NCBI RefSeq assembly: GCF_003008425.1
Contig: NZ_PXOQ01000007.1
Coordinates: 62,001 to 126,000, forward strand
Direction: 5' to 3'
From: Aurantibacter aestuarii
GTDB taxonomy: Bacteria; Bacteroidota; Bacteroidia; Flavobacteriales; Flavobacteriaceae
Length of the DNA: 64,000 nucleotides
In this document: positions 24,362-32,896 of the stretch, piece by piece
How the letters are laid out: every line of letters begins with the position of its first letter
Position numbering within the stretch: position 1 is the first letter of the stretch
The notes under the pieces: model-generated
Databases searched by the model: none
The model's input: only the letters and a program-made list of their open reading frames with translations
What the model was told of the DNA's origin: nothing
Program-made: the position numbers and the translations under genes

Positions 24362-26417
24362 ACTCTACACGACGGTTAAGTTGTTTTCCTTCTTCTGTAT
24401 CGTTAGTTGCTATAAATTTTGTTTCGCCATAGCCTTTTGCTGTAAGTTGACTTGCTGGAATTCCTTTTTCTAATAAATAAGTCATAACCGCATTTGCTCT
24501 GTTTTTTGATAATAATAAATTACTAGCATCACTTCCCACTGCATCAGTATGACCTGCAATTTCTATAACTAAATTTTTATTGTTATTTAAAATGGTATAA
24601 AGCTTTTCTAATTCGGCATTAGACTCAGCTAGTAATTCGTATTTACCAGACTCAAAAAAGATGTTATTAAGTCGAATGGTTTGTCCTTTTTCAATTGGAT
24701 TTAAATACAAATCAACCTCAATTTCTTTATACTCATTTAAGTTAGTTAGATCTACATTTTGAGTTACTGCGTAGTAGCCATCTTTTTCTGCCATAAAGCT
24801 ATAATTTTCGCCGTATGGTAATACTATAGAATACGCACCTGTATTTGGGTCTGAAATAGCTGTCCCTAACTCTTTATTAGTTTTTAAATTATTATAGGCT
24901 ATTGGTGCAGAAAGTATTTTATTTGTTTTTGCATCAAATACTTTTCCTTTAACTAAAATTACAGGATCTTGTTTTACTTTATTTTCTATTTCGTAAATAT
25001 CTTTATCTCTTGCCACGTAGGCTTTATCTCCTTTTGCGGTAAGAAAAATACTTAAATCTCCATTACTCGAGTTTATTACGCCTCCTAAATTTTTTGGTTC
25101 TGTCCAGTTAGTCCAAGAATCGTCCAGACGCTTAGAAACGAATAAGTCGAAGCCACCATAACCCGGATGTCCTTTACTTGCAAAATATAAGGTTTTACCG
25201 TCTGATGCTAAAAAAGGATAAGCTTCACTACTACTAGTATTTAAAACGGGACCTAAATTTTTTGGTTTAGACCATGAATTTACACCAGTACTAAAACTAA
25301 CATAAATATCTTTGTCTCCATGTGTATCTTTTCGCTCTATAGTCATTAACAATTCTTTTTTAGAATTAGTTAAAAAATATTCGCTAAACGTATTATCATT
25401 ATAAAAATCTTCGATCTCTACAGCTTTTGGTATTTCCCAACCCTCTTTGGTTTTATTAGCGATAGACACACCACCTCCAGCCGATTTTAAACCGTCTGCT
25501 GCATATTTATTTCCTAATAATAAGGTATTATTATCTGGAGATACAGATACCACAAAATTATAGTCTAAATTATTTAATGGTCGTCCTATATTTTTATAAG
25601 GTGTCCAACTGCCATCTCTATTTTTTGTTGAATACCAAATATCGTCTTTTCTAGAGTCTATATTTTTGTCGCTATCTTTTACCACTATATACATGGTTTT
25701 ACCGTCTGCCGACACAATAGGAAGTACTTCTTCTACATCTGGACTAGACAATGCATCAACTTTTGTAATTTTTAAGTTAGGGTCAAACTCCTCTACAACT
25801 TGTATGGGTTTCTTGTCAAACGTAGTCACTTTTAAATTATGAACTGCTATTTTCATGTCTTTATCTAAAATAAAGCCTACAAGAGAACCATAATGGCCTA
25901 TGTTAGCTTCTGTATGAAGTTTTTCTCCATTAATGTAGACTGTTGAAACAGCACCACGTTTTTCAATCTTTATTTTATTTTTCTTTTTGTAACCATTAAC
26001 AAACTTTTCCTTACTCCATGGTTTATAATAGTCAAATTCTCCACTGTAATAATATAGCTGTGCTTGTCCATCTGGTGTTAATCGAGCTACTCTATAATAC
26101 TTTTTATTTCGGTAACACGACCATACTAAACCATAAGAACTATAATCTTTTCCTGCTTTTATTACTTCTATTTCCGTTTCTATATCAAAGTCTACTTCAT
26201 CAGCATTATCAAATATGTCTTTTAAAACCCATTTGGTTTGATCCTCACTGGTATTTTCTATTACCAATTCGTCTTTTTTTAATGTTGCTTCAAAATTGGT
26301 GTTTGTAGATTCCCAACCATTCGTGTTATTTTCAAAATTTTCGTTATAAATTACGGTTTGAGCTGAAGAAATACTACAAATTACAAACAGATTTAATAAG
26401 AATATTATTTTTTTCAT
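24342..26417 (-). CDS. OmpA-family protein with PD40 repeats
   Basis: A 691-residue periplasmic or outer-membrane protein. Order: signal peptide ending ISSAQ; an N-terminal lectin/DUF1080-like region (NENFENNTNGWES, residues 22-210); PD40/WD40-like beta-propeller repeats (VLPIVSADGKTMYIVVK, YPFLASDGKTLYFASKGHPG, residues about 230-470); a carboxypeptidase-like regulatory domain near 485-570; and a C-terminal OmpA peptidoglycan-binding domain (EIAGHTDAVGSDASN, GYGETKFIATN). This is a common Bacteroidota envelope architecture, often in gliding or T9SS accessory loci. It has its own TATTTTTG promoter box and overlaps the DUF6498 gene by 20 bp. Confidence 0.85.
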   Translation of the reverse strand: MKKIIFLLNLFVICSISSAQTVIYNENFENNTNGWESTNTNFEATLKKDELVIENTSEDQTKWVLKDIFDNADEVDFDIETEIEVIKAGKDYSSYGLVWSCYRNKKYYRVARLTPDGQAQLYYYSGEFDYYKPWSKEKFVNGYKKKNKIKIEKRGAVSTVYINGEKLHTEANIGHYGSLVGFILDKDMKIAVHNLKVTTFDKKPIQVVEEFDPNLKITKVDALSSPDVEEVLPIVSADGKTMYIVVKDSDKNIDSRKDDIWYSTKNRDGSWTPYKNIGRPLNNLDYNFVVSVSPDNNTLLLGNKYAADGLKSAGGGVSIANKTKEGWEIPKAVEIEDFYNDNTFSEYFLTNSKKELLMTIERKDTHGDKDIYVSFSTGVNSWSKPKNLGPVLNTSSSEAYPFLASDGKTLYFASKGHPGYGGFDLFVSKRLDDSWTNWTEPKNLGGVINSSNGDLSIFLTAKGDKAYVARDKDIYEIENKVKQDPVILVKGKVFDAKTNKILSAPIAYNNLKTNKELGTAISDPNTGAYSIVLPYGENYSFMAEKDGYYAVTQNVDLTNLNEYKEIEVDLYLNPIEKGQTIRLNNIFFESGKYELLAESNAELEKLYTILNNNKNLVIEIAGHTDAVGSDASNLLLSKNRANAVMTYLLEKGIPASQLTAKGYGETKFIATNDTEEGKQLNRRVEFEIKEL

Positions 26418-26439
26418 TTTTCTTTATTTACGTTTATAG

Positions 26440-26447
26440 CAAAAATA
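26440..26447 (-). promoter_or_regulatory. Promoter -7 box of the OmpA/PD40 gene
   Basis: Minus-strand TATTTTTG matches TAnnTTTG, 23 nt before the ATG at 26417, in the 47-bp gap after the second kinase gene. Confidence 0.4.
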
Positions 26448-26464
26448 AACTGACCTTAATCTTT

Positions 26465-28411
26465 TTACAATAGGTCATTTGCCGTATAATTATAATTTAA
26501 TTTTATTTGAGTTCCCGGTTGCTGGTTTAAAATTTTTAAAGTACCATTTAATTCTTCGGCTCGTTTCTGCATACTTTGAATACCATTTCCAAATTCGGTT
26601 TCATGCAAATTAAATCCTTTACCATTATCTTTAATAACTATTTGAATAGCTTTTTCTCCAGAGTTAACATTGACCGTAATTTTTGAAGCTTCAGCATGTT
26701 TTATAGCATTATTTACAGCTTCCTGAATAATTCTGTACATATTCATGCCTGCTTTAGAGTTAAACGCAATAGTTTGTTCTTTTTTTAAGTTAGAATTAAA
26801 ACTAAAGTCCACGTCTTGCTCTGCACTTTTGGCGCTTATTATAAAATTAGAAATTCTTGAATTTAAATCTTCTATTGTCACTTTATCCTTATTCATTGCC
26901 CAAATTGTATCTCGCAACTCATAAATAGTATCCTTTGTAAAAAGGCTTATATTATTTAATTTTTGGGTTATTTTATTATTTGCAGCTGAGAGACCATATT
27001 TTAAATTATCTATGGACGAAATAATAAAAGTTAATTGAGAACCAATATTATCGTGTAGGTCTCTACTAATTTCAAGTCTTTGTTCTTGTAACTTATTTTG
27101 AGTTTCTATTTTAGATAGTGCCAATTGCAGTTCTTGTTCTTTACGTAATTGCTTGTTTTTATTAACTTGGGTACTATAAATTAAATACGCTATAAATACC
27201 ACTAATAAAGCAACAGAAACTGAAATAATAATATAATTTTGCTGTTTAGTTAACTGTGTTTGTTGTAATAATATTTCTTTTTCCTTTTTTTCAGAATCAT
27301 ATTTCACTTCTAATTCTTGTAAGGCTTCTGCACTTTCCTTTTTAAATTTCTCTATAGTTTTATTATAAAATTCAGTGTTATAAAAAGCCCCTTTTTCTAT
27401 ATTTCCCGTTAAATAATAAGCTTCCGCTAAAGGTTTATACACTTCTACTTCTACCTCATTAAATTCTGTATTTTCTTTTAAGGTTTTTAGACATAACTCA
27501 CCATATAAAATAGCCTTTTGAGGATTGTTTAATTTTACGTAAATTTCGGTCAAGCTGCTGTATAATGCTATTTTTTCTTTAGGATTAAATGGGATTGTTT
27601 CTGGTCTATTTAAAGATTGTAAATAAAGATCTAACGCTTTTTTATAATTATTTTGAGCATATTGGATAGAAGCTAATCCTTGTACAGCCACATAATACTC
27701 GTTACCTGGGTTTAACTGATTTGAAATTTCTACAGATTTCTTAAAGTTGTGCTCTGCCTTTTCTAATCTGCCAAGTTCCTTATAGCAAATTCCCAAATTA
27801 TTGTAACTGTGTGTTTGTGCAAAAAGATTATTTGATTTTTTGCGAAAATCTAATGCTTTGGAGTGAAACTTTATTGCTTTTTCATACCAATGCATTTCTT
27901 GGTATATTAGACCAATATTATTAAAGTTAGCAGACATATCTCCTCTTTCTGCTTCTGGTAACTTGTCATTAACTTTTATAGACTCAAAATAATAATGTAA
28001 TGCCTTTTTAAAATCTCCAGCATTCCAATTGTACATACCTAAATTGTTAAGGGTATGTTTTTCTTGCAACACAAACTTGTGTTTTTGACTATAGGTTAAA
28101 GATTTATTAAAATAAAACTTGGCAGAATCTGAAATACCATTTACGTCATAATAAATACCCTTAATGCCAAGTAAGGTATTATAACCATATTTTTGATTTT
28201 TAGAAATTGCAATAGACTCGCTAGTGTCTATAAGTTGTTTTGCTTTATTTTTATCGCTAAAAAGATATTTCCAAACTAGTTGATTATATACGGCAACCTT
28301 AAGTGAATCGTTAGTTGTTGATTTAGCAATGTGATAAAGGCTGTCTATTTTGGATTGTTGTCCAAAACTAAATGCGCAAAAGCAAAGTGTAACTAATAGA
28401 ACTTTTTTCAT
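26465..28411 (-). CDS. TPR sensor histidine kinase (HisKA_3, NarX-like), paralogue 2
   Basis: A 648-residue kinase (ATG at 28411; a GTG at 28417 would add two residues). A signal peptide (CFCAFSFGQ) leads to a periplasmic array of TPR units (FNNIGLIYQEMHWYEKAIKF, YNNLGICYKELGRLEKAEHN), then one membrane segment (YIIISVSVALLVVFIAYLIY), a coiled linker, HisKA_3 with RDLHDNIGSQL (His about 453) and an ATPase domain with NNAIKHAEAS and DNGKGF. It lies 14 bp after its paralogue. From the phospho-His on, the two share about 72 % identity over 120 residues, while the TPR parts diverge. The likely partner is the NarL-type regulator at the end of the run. Confidence 0.88.
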   Translation of the reverse strand: MKKVLLVTLCFCAFSFGQQSKIDSLYHIAKSTTNDSLKVAVYNQLVWKYLFSDKNKAKQLIDTSESIAISKNQKYGYNTLLGIKGIYYDVNGISDSAKFYFNKSLTYSQKHKFVLQEKHTLNNLGMYNWNAGDFKKALHYYFESIKVNDKLPEAERGDMSANFNNIGLIYQEMHWYEKAIKFHSKALDFRKKSNNLFAQTHSYNNLGICYKELGRLEKAEHNFKKSVEISNQLNPGNEYYVAVQGLASIQYAQNNYKKALDLYLQSLNRPETIPFNPKEKIALYSSLTEIYVKLNNPQKAILYGELCLKTLKENTEFNEVEVEVYKPLAEAYYLTGNIEKGAFYNTEFYNKTIEKFKKESAEALQELEVKYDSEKKEKEILLQQTQLTKQQNYIIISVSVALLVVFIAYLIYSTQVNKNKQLRKEQELQLALSKIETQNKLQEQRLEISRDLHDNIGSQLTFIISSIDNLKYGLSAANNKITQKLNNISLFTKDTIYELRDTIWAMNKDKVTIEDLNSRISNFIISAKSAEQDVDFSFNSNLKKEQTIAFNSKAGMNMYRIIQEAVNNAIKHAEASKITVNVNSGEKAIQIVIKDNGKGFNLHETEFGNGIQSMQKRAEELNGTLKILNQQPGTQIKLNYNYTANDLL

Positions 28412-28425
28412 AGACACTAAAATAA

Positions 28426-30243
28426 TTAAATAAACGTATTATTATTTTCGTGTTTTAAAATTAATTCTACGTGGGTTCCATTTTCCAAAGGTTTTATATC
28501 GAAAGAAGCTTTCAATTCTTCAGCACGCTTTTTCATAGAGTTTAATCCGTTGCCATTTTCTATTTGGTCTGGATTAAATCCTTTACCATTATCTTTAATA
28601 CTTATAGTCGATACGTTTTCTTGAGCCTCAACACGTACTTCAATATTAGAAGCTTCTGCATGTTTAATGGCATTATTTACGGCTTCTTGGATAATTCGGT
28701 ACACATTCATCCCTGTTTTCGAAGAAAAAGCCGCTTTATGTTCAGCTGAAAAGTTAGACTTAAAATTAAATTGTATATGCTCTGCAGCCAAATTGGCATT
28801 GGTAATAAAGTTTGAAATTCTAGAATTTAAATCTTCTACAGTAATTTCGTCCTTATTCATGGCCCAAATTGTGTCCCGAAGCTCATAAATAGTATCTTTT
28901 GTAAAATTACTTATATAACTTAATTTATGAGTTATTTTTGAAGACGCCTCTGTAAACCCATATTTTAAATTATCTATAGATGAAATTATAAATGTTAATT
29001 GCGCCCCAATGGTATCGTGTAAATCTCTACTAATTTCCAGTCTTTGCTCTTGCAGTTTATTTTGAGTTTCAATTTTTGATAAAGCTAATTCTAATTCTTT
29101 TTCTTTTTGTAATTGTTTGTTTTTGTTACGTTGAGTGGAATAAATAAGATAACCGATAAAGATGGCCAGTAACACCAAAGAACTCGCAATGATAATATAA
29201 TTTTTTTGCTCGGCTAATTTAGCGCGTTGCTTAAGTATTTCTTTTTCTTTTTTTTCTGTTTCAAATTGAACTTGTAATTCTTCTATTTTACTATTTACTA
29301 AGACATTATCTGTACTATCTTTTAAATTTTGAAATTTTTCTTTAAACTCTAATGCTTCTTTATAATTATTTATTGCTTTATAACATATAGCTATTTGATT
29401 ATAACAATATTGTTCTAAATGTTTATAATTATTTGATTTTGCAAGAAATGCACATTTTTTATAATTATTTAGCGCTTCTTCGTAGTTTTTTTCTACTTGA
29501 TAGATTTCAGCTAAGTGAACATAATTAACTGTTGTTCCATAAATGTCTGATATTTTATTTCGTACAATAAAAGCACTATCAATATAAGTTTTAGCAACCT
29601 TATAATTTTGTTTTTCTGCAAAAGTATTGGCTATATTAGCATAACTATAACCTAAGCCAAAAGAATCTTTTAGTTGTTTTTTTATTTTAAGAGATTTGTA
29701 TTGATAATAAAGCGCACTATCCAATTTTTTATTCATGCTTAATAGTACTCCATAATTATCATAAATAGGATTTAATCCTTCTAAATCATTTGGAAATTCT
29801 AAGAGTTTTATGCCTTTTCGCATGTAATAAAACCCTTTTTCTAAGTTTTTAGTTTTCAAATTATAACCTAAATTACCGTAAGCAATACCTGCTTTGGCAT
29901 ACTCTTTTTTGTTTTCAAAAATTCGAATGGCATTTAAAGTTAATTCTAAACTTTCATCTGGTTTGTTTTGATAAGCTTTCAAAACGCCGTATTTAATCAT
30001 TATCTTTCCTAAAGCCAAACTGTCGTTTATCTTTTTTGATAGTATAATGCCTTGTCTAAATAGTTTTTCAGATTTTTTTATTTCTGCAACAAAATTTTCG
30101 TAAGGTATATTAATAATGGTATTTAAACCCTGCTTTGAACTTTGATTATTAATTTCAAAAATAATGCTATCTAGGTAAGTAGCTTTGTTTTGTGCAGTTA
30201 GATTTAAGCTTAAAAAAGTTAATATTAGAACTAATCTGTGCAT
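28426..30243 (-). CDS. TPR sensor histidine kinase (HisKA_3, NarX-like), paralogue 1
   Basis: A 605-residue kinase with the same plan as its neighbour: signal peptide (FLSLNLTAQ), periplasmic TPR array (AYGNLGYNLKTKNLEKGFYY, EALNNYKKCAFLAKSNNYKH), one membrane segment (IIIASSLVLLAIFIGYLIYS), linker, HisKA_3 with RDLHDTIGAQL (His409) and ATPase motifs NNAIKHAEAS and DNGKGFNPD. It is transcribed first in the run. Shared linker and kinase sequence (ALSKIETQNKLQEQRLEISR in both) shows a tandem duplication, after which the sensing parts drifted apart. Both may phosphorylate the same regulator in response to different signals. Confidence 0.88.
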   Translation of the reverse strand: MHRLVLILTFLSLNLTAQNKATYLDSIIFEINNQSSKQGLNTIINIPYENFVAEIKKSEKLFRQGIILSKKINDSLALGKIMIKYGVLKAYQNKPDESLELTLNAIRIFENKKEYAKAGIAYGNLGYNLKTKNLEKGFYYMRKGIKLLEFPNDLEGLNPIYDNYGVLLSMNKKLDSALYYQYKSLKIKKQLKDSFGLGYSYANIANTFAEKQNYKVAKTYIDSAFIVRNKISDIYGTTVNYVHLAEIYQVEKNYEEALNNYKKCAFLAKSNNYKHLEQYCYNQIAICYKAINNYKEALEFKEKFQNLKDSTDNVLVNSKIEELQVQFETEKKEKEILKQRAKLAEQKNYIIIASSLVLLAIFIGYLIYSTQRNKNKQLQKEKELELALSKIETQNKLQEQRLEISRDLHDTIGAQLTFIISSIDNLKYGFTEASSKITHKLSYISNFTKDTIYELRDTIWAMNKDEITVEDLNSRISNFITNANLAAEHIQFNFKSNFSAEHKAAFSSKTGMNVYRIIQEAVNNAIKHAEASNIEVRVEAQENVSTISIKDNGKGFNPDQIENGNGLNSMKKRAEELKASFDIKPLENGTHVELILKHENNNTFI

Positions 30244-30654
30244 ATTTATGATGAATTAATTTCTCTGTTATAAAGTTATTTTCTTATTTGATTAAATGTA
30301 TTTATCAATAAAGGTTACAATTATATTAAATATATTATAACATATAGACATAAGTATTTTAATACACATAGAAAAAAAATGTATTTTAATAAGTTTTTAA
30401 TTCTTATTTTACGATACAATTTAAAACTTTTTTTATGGATTTTTTATTAATTATTTTAGATGTTGTAATTACAAATTTAGAAGTTGCATTTTCAAATATT
30501 GACGTTGCTCTTCAATTAGGACCAAGGTAGTTATGTTTTTTTAGTCAATTACTTTTACTTTTTAAAGGTGTTTTTACATATTCTAAAAACATCTTTAAAG
30601 TTTTATTTCAATAATTTCTATATTTATTTAAAGTTGTAGTCTTTGTTAGATAAT
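30244..30654. other. AT-rich intergenic stretch without a supported gene
   Basis: About 410 bp between the kinase gene and the decayed small gene. It holds a 31-codon + strand frame at 30434-30529 with no detectable promoter box, and otherwise only A/T-rich sequence. I see no RNA gene or terminator that I can defend. Confidence 0.4.
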
Positions 30655-30805
30655 TTAAACTGCCGATAATTTTGCTTTTATTTCAGTTTTTGTCTCTTGA
30701 TTAAATTTTTGTTTGGTAGCAGAAATAATTTCTTCTGTAGATTGAGATAATGTTTTATTAGAAAAAAACAATAAAAAAAAAGACTATTAACTTTATAACT
30801 TTCAT
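30655..30805 (-). pseudogene. Small secreted protein ORF broken by a homopolymer frameshift
   Basis: The minus strand starts MKVIKLIVFFFIVFF and then meets a stop at 30758. Removing one T from either of two T runs (nine bases at 30773-30781 or seven at 30762-30768) continues the frame as SNKTLSQSTEEIISATKQ and on to LSAV and a stop at 30655. The joined product would be about 49 residues: a signal peptide ending LSQ and a charged mature part. Frames before and after differ by exactly one base. It may be a pseudogene, a phase-variable gene or an assembly error in a T run. No family recognised. Confidence 0.45.
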
Positions 30806-30835
30806 AAAATAGATATTACATCAATTATTTAACAA

Positions 30836-31267
30836 TTACGGTAATTTACAGTAGTTTAAAATATGATCTAAAATATTAATACTTTCTTTTAATTGGTTTA
30901 AACGGTTTTTAGGTAAATCTTTTTCTACCTCAAGCAAATCATTTTTTATTATTGAAACTTTTGTATTTAAACTTTTGTTGAATTGACTTATTAATTTAAG
31001 TTTATCGTTTATTATATGCTGCTCTTTTTCTAAATTATTTTTTTGCGTACAAAAATTTTCTATTTTTAATTGATATTGCGTTTTAGTTTTAGCTTGATAA
31101 AAATGGTAAATTAAAATAGCTATAACTATTAAAAAAGCAAATATTGTTACTATATCTTTTTGGTTGTTTACATAATTAAAATCATCTTGATTTATACTCG
31201 AGTTAATGAATCTTATGGAAACATAATACGTAAATAAAATACCGAGATACAAGATGATTTTTTTCAT
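30836..31267 (-). CDS. Hypothetical membrane protein with coiled coil
   Basis: A 143-residue protein. Two hydrophobic segments (IILYLGILFTYYVSIRF near residue 3 and IVTIFAFLIVIAILIYHF near 40) are followed by a cytoplasmic helical tail (LKIENFCTQKNNLEKEQHII, KDLPKNRLNQLKESIN) likely to form a coiled coil. No family recognised. It lies 18 bp after the small lipoprotein gene on the same strand and is probably the last gene of the exported-protein run 30836-35223. Confidence 0.55.
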   Translation of the reverse strand: MKKIILYLGILFTYYVSIRFINSSINQDDFNYVNNQKDIVTIFAFLIVIAILIYHFYQAKTKTQYQLKIENFCTQKNNLEKEQHIINDKLKLISQFNKSLNTKVSIIKNDLLEVEKDLPKNRLNQLKESINILDHILNYCKLP

Positions 31268-31285
31268 TTGAGCTGATTAACTTTT

Positions 31286-31681
31286 TTAATTATTTTCTTC
31301 TGAAGATTTCACTGGTATTGTTTTTAAAACTTCAAATGTATTATTACACAATTGAAAATTTATAGGTTCATTATTAAATACTTCAAGCGATAATAAATAA
31401 CCTATAGATAAAAATGCCATGTCATTACTAGCATCTTTTTCGGCGCCTTCTTGTACTACCATTTTTACGACGTAAATACTATCTTTTTCAATTTTAAAAG
31501 ACGTAATATGATCTTTAGTAAACTCATTGTCGTCCAAATATTTAGCTATTTGTTGTGCTTTATCTTTTAACACATCATCTTCATAATAGACTTCTACAAG
31601 ACCGCTTTCTACTTTTTTACCATAAGATTCGCAATTATAACATAATAAGATAAATGCGGTGTATAAAAATAATTTTTTCAT
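31286..31681 (-). CDS. Hypothetical small lipoprotein
   Basis: A 131-residue protein read from the ATG at 31681; the longer reading uses a GTG at 31708 and would hide the signal peptide. The N-terminus MKKLFLYTAFILLCYNCESYG looks like a lipoprotein signal with Cys17 as the lipidated residue. The mature part (VESGLVEVYYEDDVLKDKAQ, YVVKMVVQEGAEKDASNDMA) has no family I recognise. It belongs to the run of exported proteins of unknown function between 30.8 and 35.2 kb. Confidence 0.6.
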   Translation of the reverse strand: MKKLFLYTAFILLCYNCESYGKKVESGLVEVYYEDDVLKDKAQQIAKYLDDNEFTKDHITSFKIEKDSIYVVKMVVQEGAEKDASNDMAFLSIGYLLSLEVFNNEPINFQLCNNTFEVLKTIPVKSSEENN

Positions 31682-31733
31682 AAATAATTCATTTTGAAAC
31701 CAGCACACACCTTTGTGTGTACTGGTATAAAGA

Positions 31734-32780
31734 TTAATAGTTGGTTAAAAATTGATTATTATGATATTTAACAAACTTAGATGTGGCTTGATACATACCT
31801 TCTGCAAATTTTTTAGAATCTACATTAATCCATTTCGTTTGTTTACTATAGGCTGGGCCTACAATAACTATAGGCGTAATAGACGTTGCTGTAGCCATAC
31901 CTTGTTTCGCATTAACCACCACTTTTTCCTTTTTTATTACACCATTAATTTCTAGGTCTTTTTTTATAAGTCCCGTATAAGCTGTTTTTGCACCTAACCC
32001 TTGCTTACCTTGTGTATAAGTTATCGTGCTCGAAACCGTTTCGGCAGATTGTGCCCCTTTAAAACCTATAACTTTATTTTCTTTTGGAGCGGAAATGGTA
32101 TAAGAATTTATAAGTCTGTAATTGGTAAATAGTTTTACTTGTGCACCATTTCCGCGCAACCAGTTATCTCCATTTTCAGAAAACATCACATATAAATTAA
32201 CATCTACAACCACTGCATTATCAAGATCTTTAGATAGTTTTTGAGGGACAAATTGCCCACCCATGAAACCTTTTTTCTTTTTCCCAGATTTAGTTTCTTT
32301 TTTGTAAAAAAAACTATAGTTTTTAGGTACGCAGGTTAATACACCTGGAGATCCAGATTCTATAATATATGGTCCAGATGCTTTTGCCCAACCGCTATAA
32401 GTTTCTGTTTTTCCTGCTTGATCTGGATTTATCAAGATTAGTCCTTTACTTTGTAAGTCTTGTACAAACTCATTATATAACTGGTCTACCTTAGTTTGAA
32501 TATGCTCTTTTTGTAAACCTTCTAAACCTATAGCTGCTCGAGCAGTTGCTTCTCCCTTTGCTGTGTTTCTAAATCCACCAGATGCTTTATAATCTATGGC
32601 TTCTTTATAGACTTCAAAATTTACATTAAAACTAGCTATATAAACTTTTTTAGGATTATTTTTTAATTTATTTAAACCATATTTCATTGCTTTTGGTTTA
32701 AATTCTGATACATTTTGAGCTTGTAAAGAAACACCAATAAACATTATTGTTATTAATGCAATTATTGTATTTAATTTCAT
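31734..32780 (-). CDS. Exported protein of unknown function
   Basis: A 348-residue protein from the ATG at 32780, where MKLNTIIALITIMFIGVSLQ followed by AQ forms a clean signal peptide; an upstream start at 32822 would bury it. The mature protein has KVYIASFNVNFEVYKEAIDY, GEATARAAIGLEGLQ and a basic KKETKSGKKKKGFMGG segment near residue 180. The strand-rich second half (LYVMFSENGDNWLRGNG) may be a periplasmic domain. I do not recognise the family. It sits between the beta-propeller protein gene and two small exported protein genes. Confidence 0.65.
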   Translation of the reverse strand: MKLNTIIALITIMFIGVSLQAQNVSEFKPKAMKYGLNKLKNNPKKVYIASFNVNFEVYKEAIDYKASGGFRNTAKGEATARAAIGLEGLQKEHIQTKVDQLYNEFVQDLQSKGLILINPDQAGKTETYSGWAKASGPYIIESGSPGVLTCVPKNYSFFYKKETKSGKKKKGFMGGQFVPQKLSKDLDNAVVVDVNLYVMFSENGDNWLRGNGAQVKLFTNYRLINSYTISAPKENKVIGFKGAQSAETVSSTITYTQGKQGLGAKTAYTGLIKKDLEINGVIKKEKVVVNAKQGMATATSITPIVIVGPAYSKQTKWINVDSKKFAEGMYQATSKFVKYHNNQFLTNY

Positions 32781-32896
32781 AATAGCTATATAAATTTTAA
32801 GGCTGATTTTGATGATAGACACCTAAATTATATTTAAATTTCAAGCTGATTTAATTCTTCTTACAGCTCTTTAGACTGTAAGAAGAATTTGTTTTT

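Noticed and set aside
30434-30529. 31-codon + strand frame after the kinase gene
   Set aside because: No promoter box, signal peptide or recognisable family; expected by chance in AT-rich DNA.
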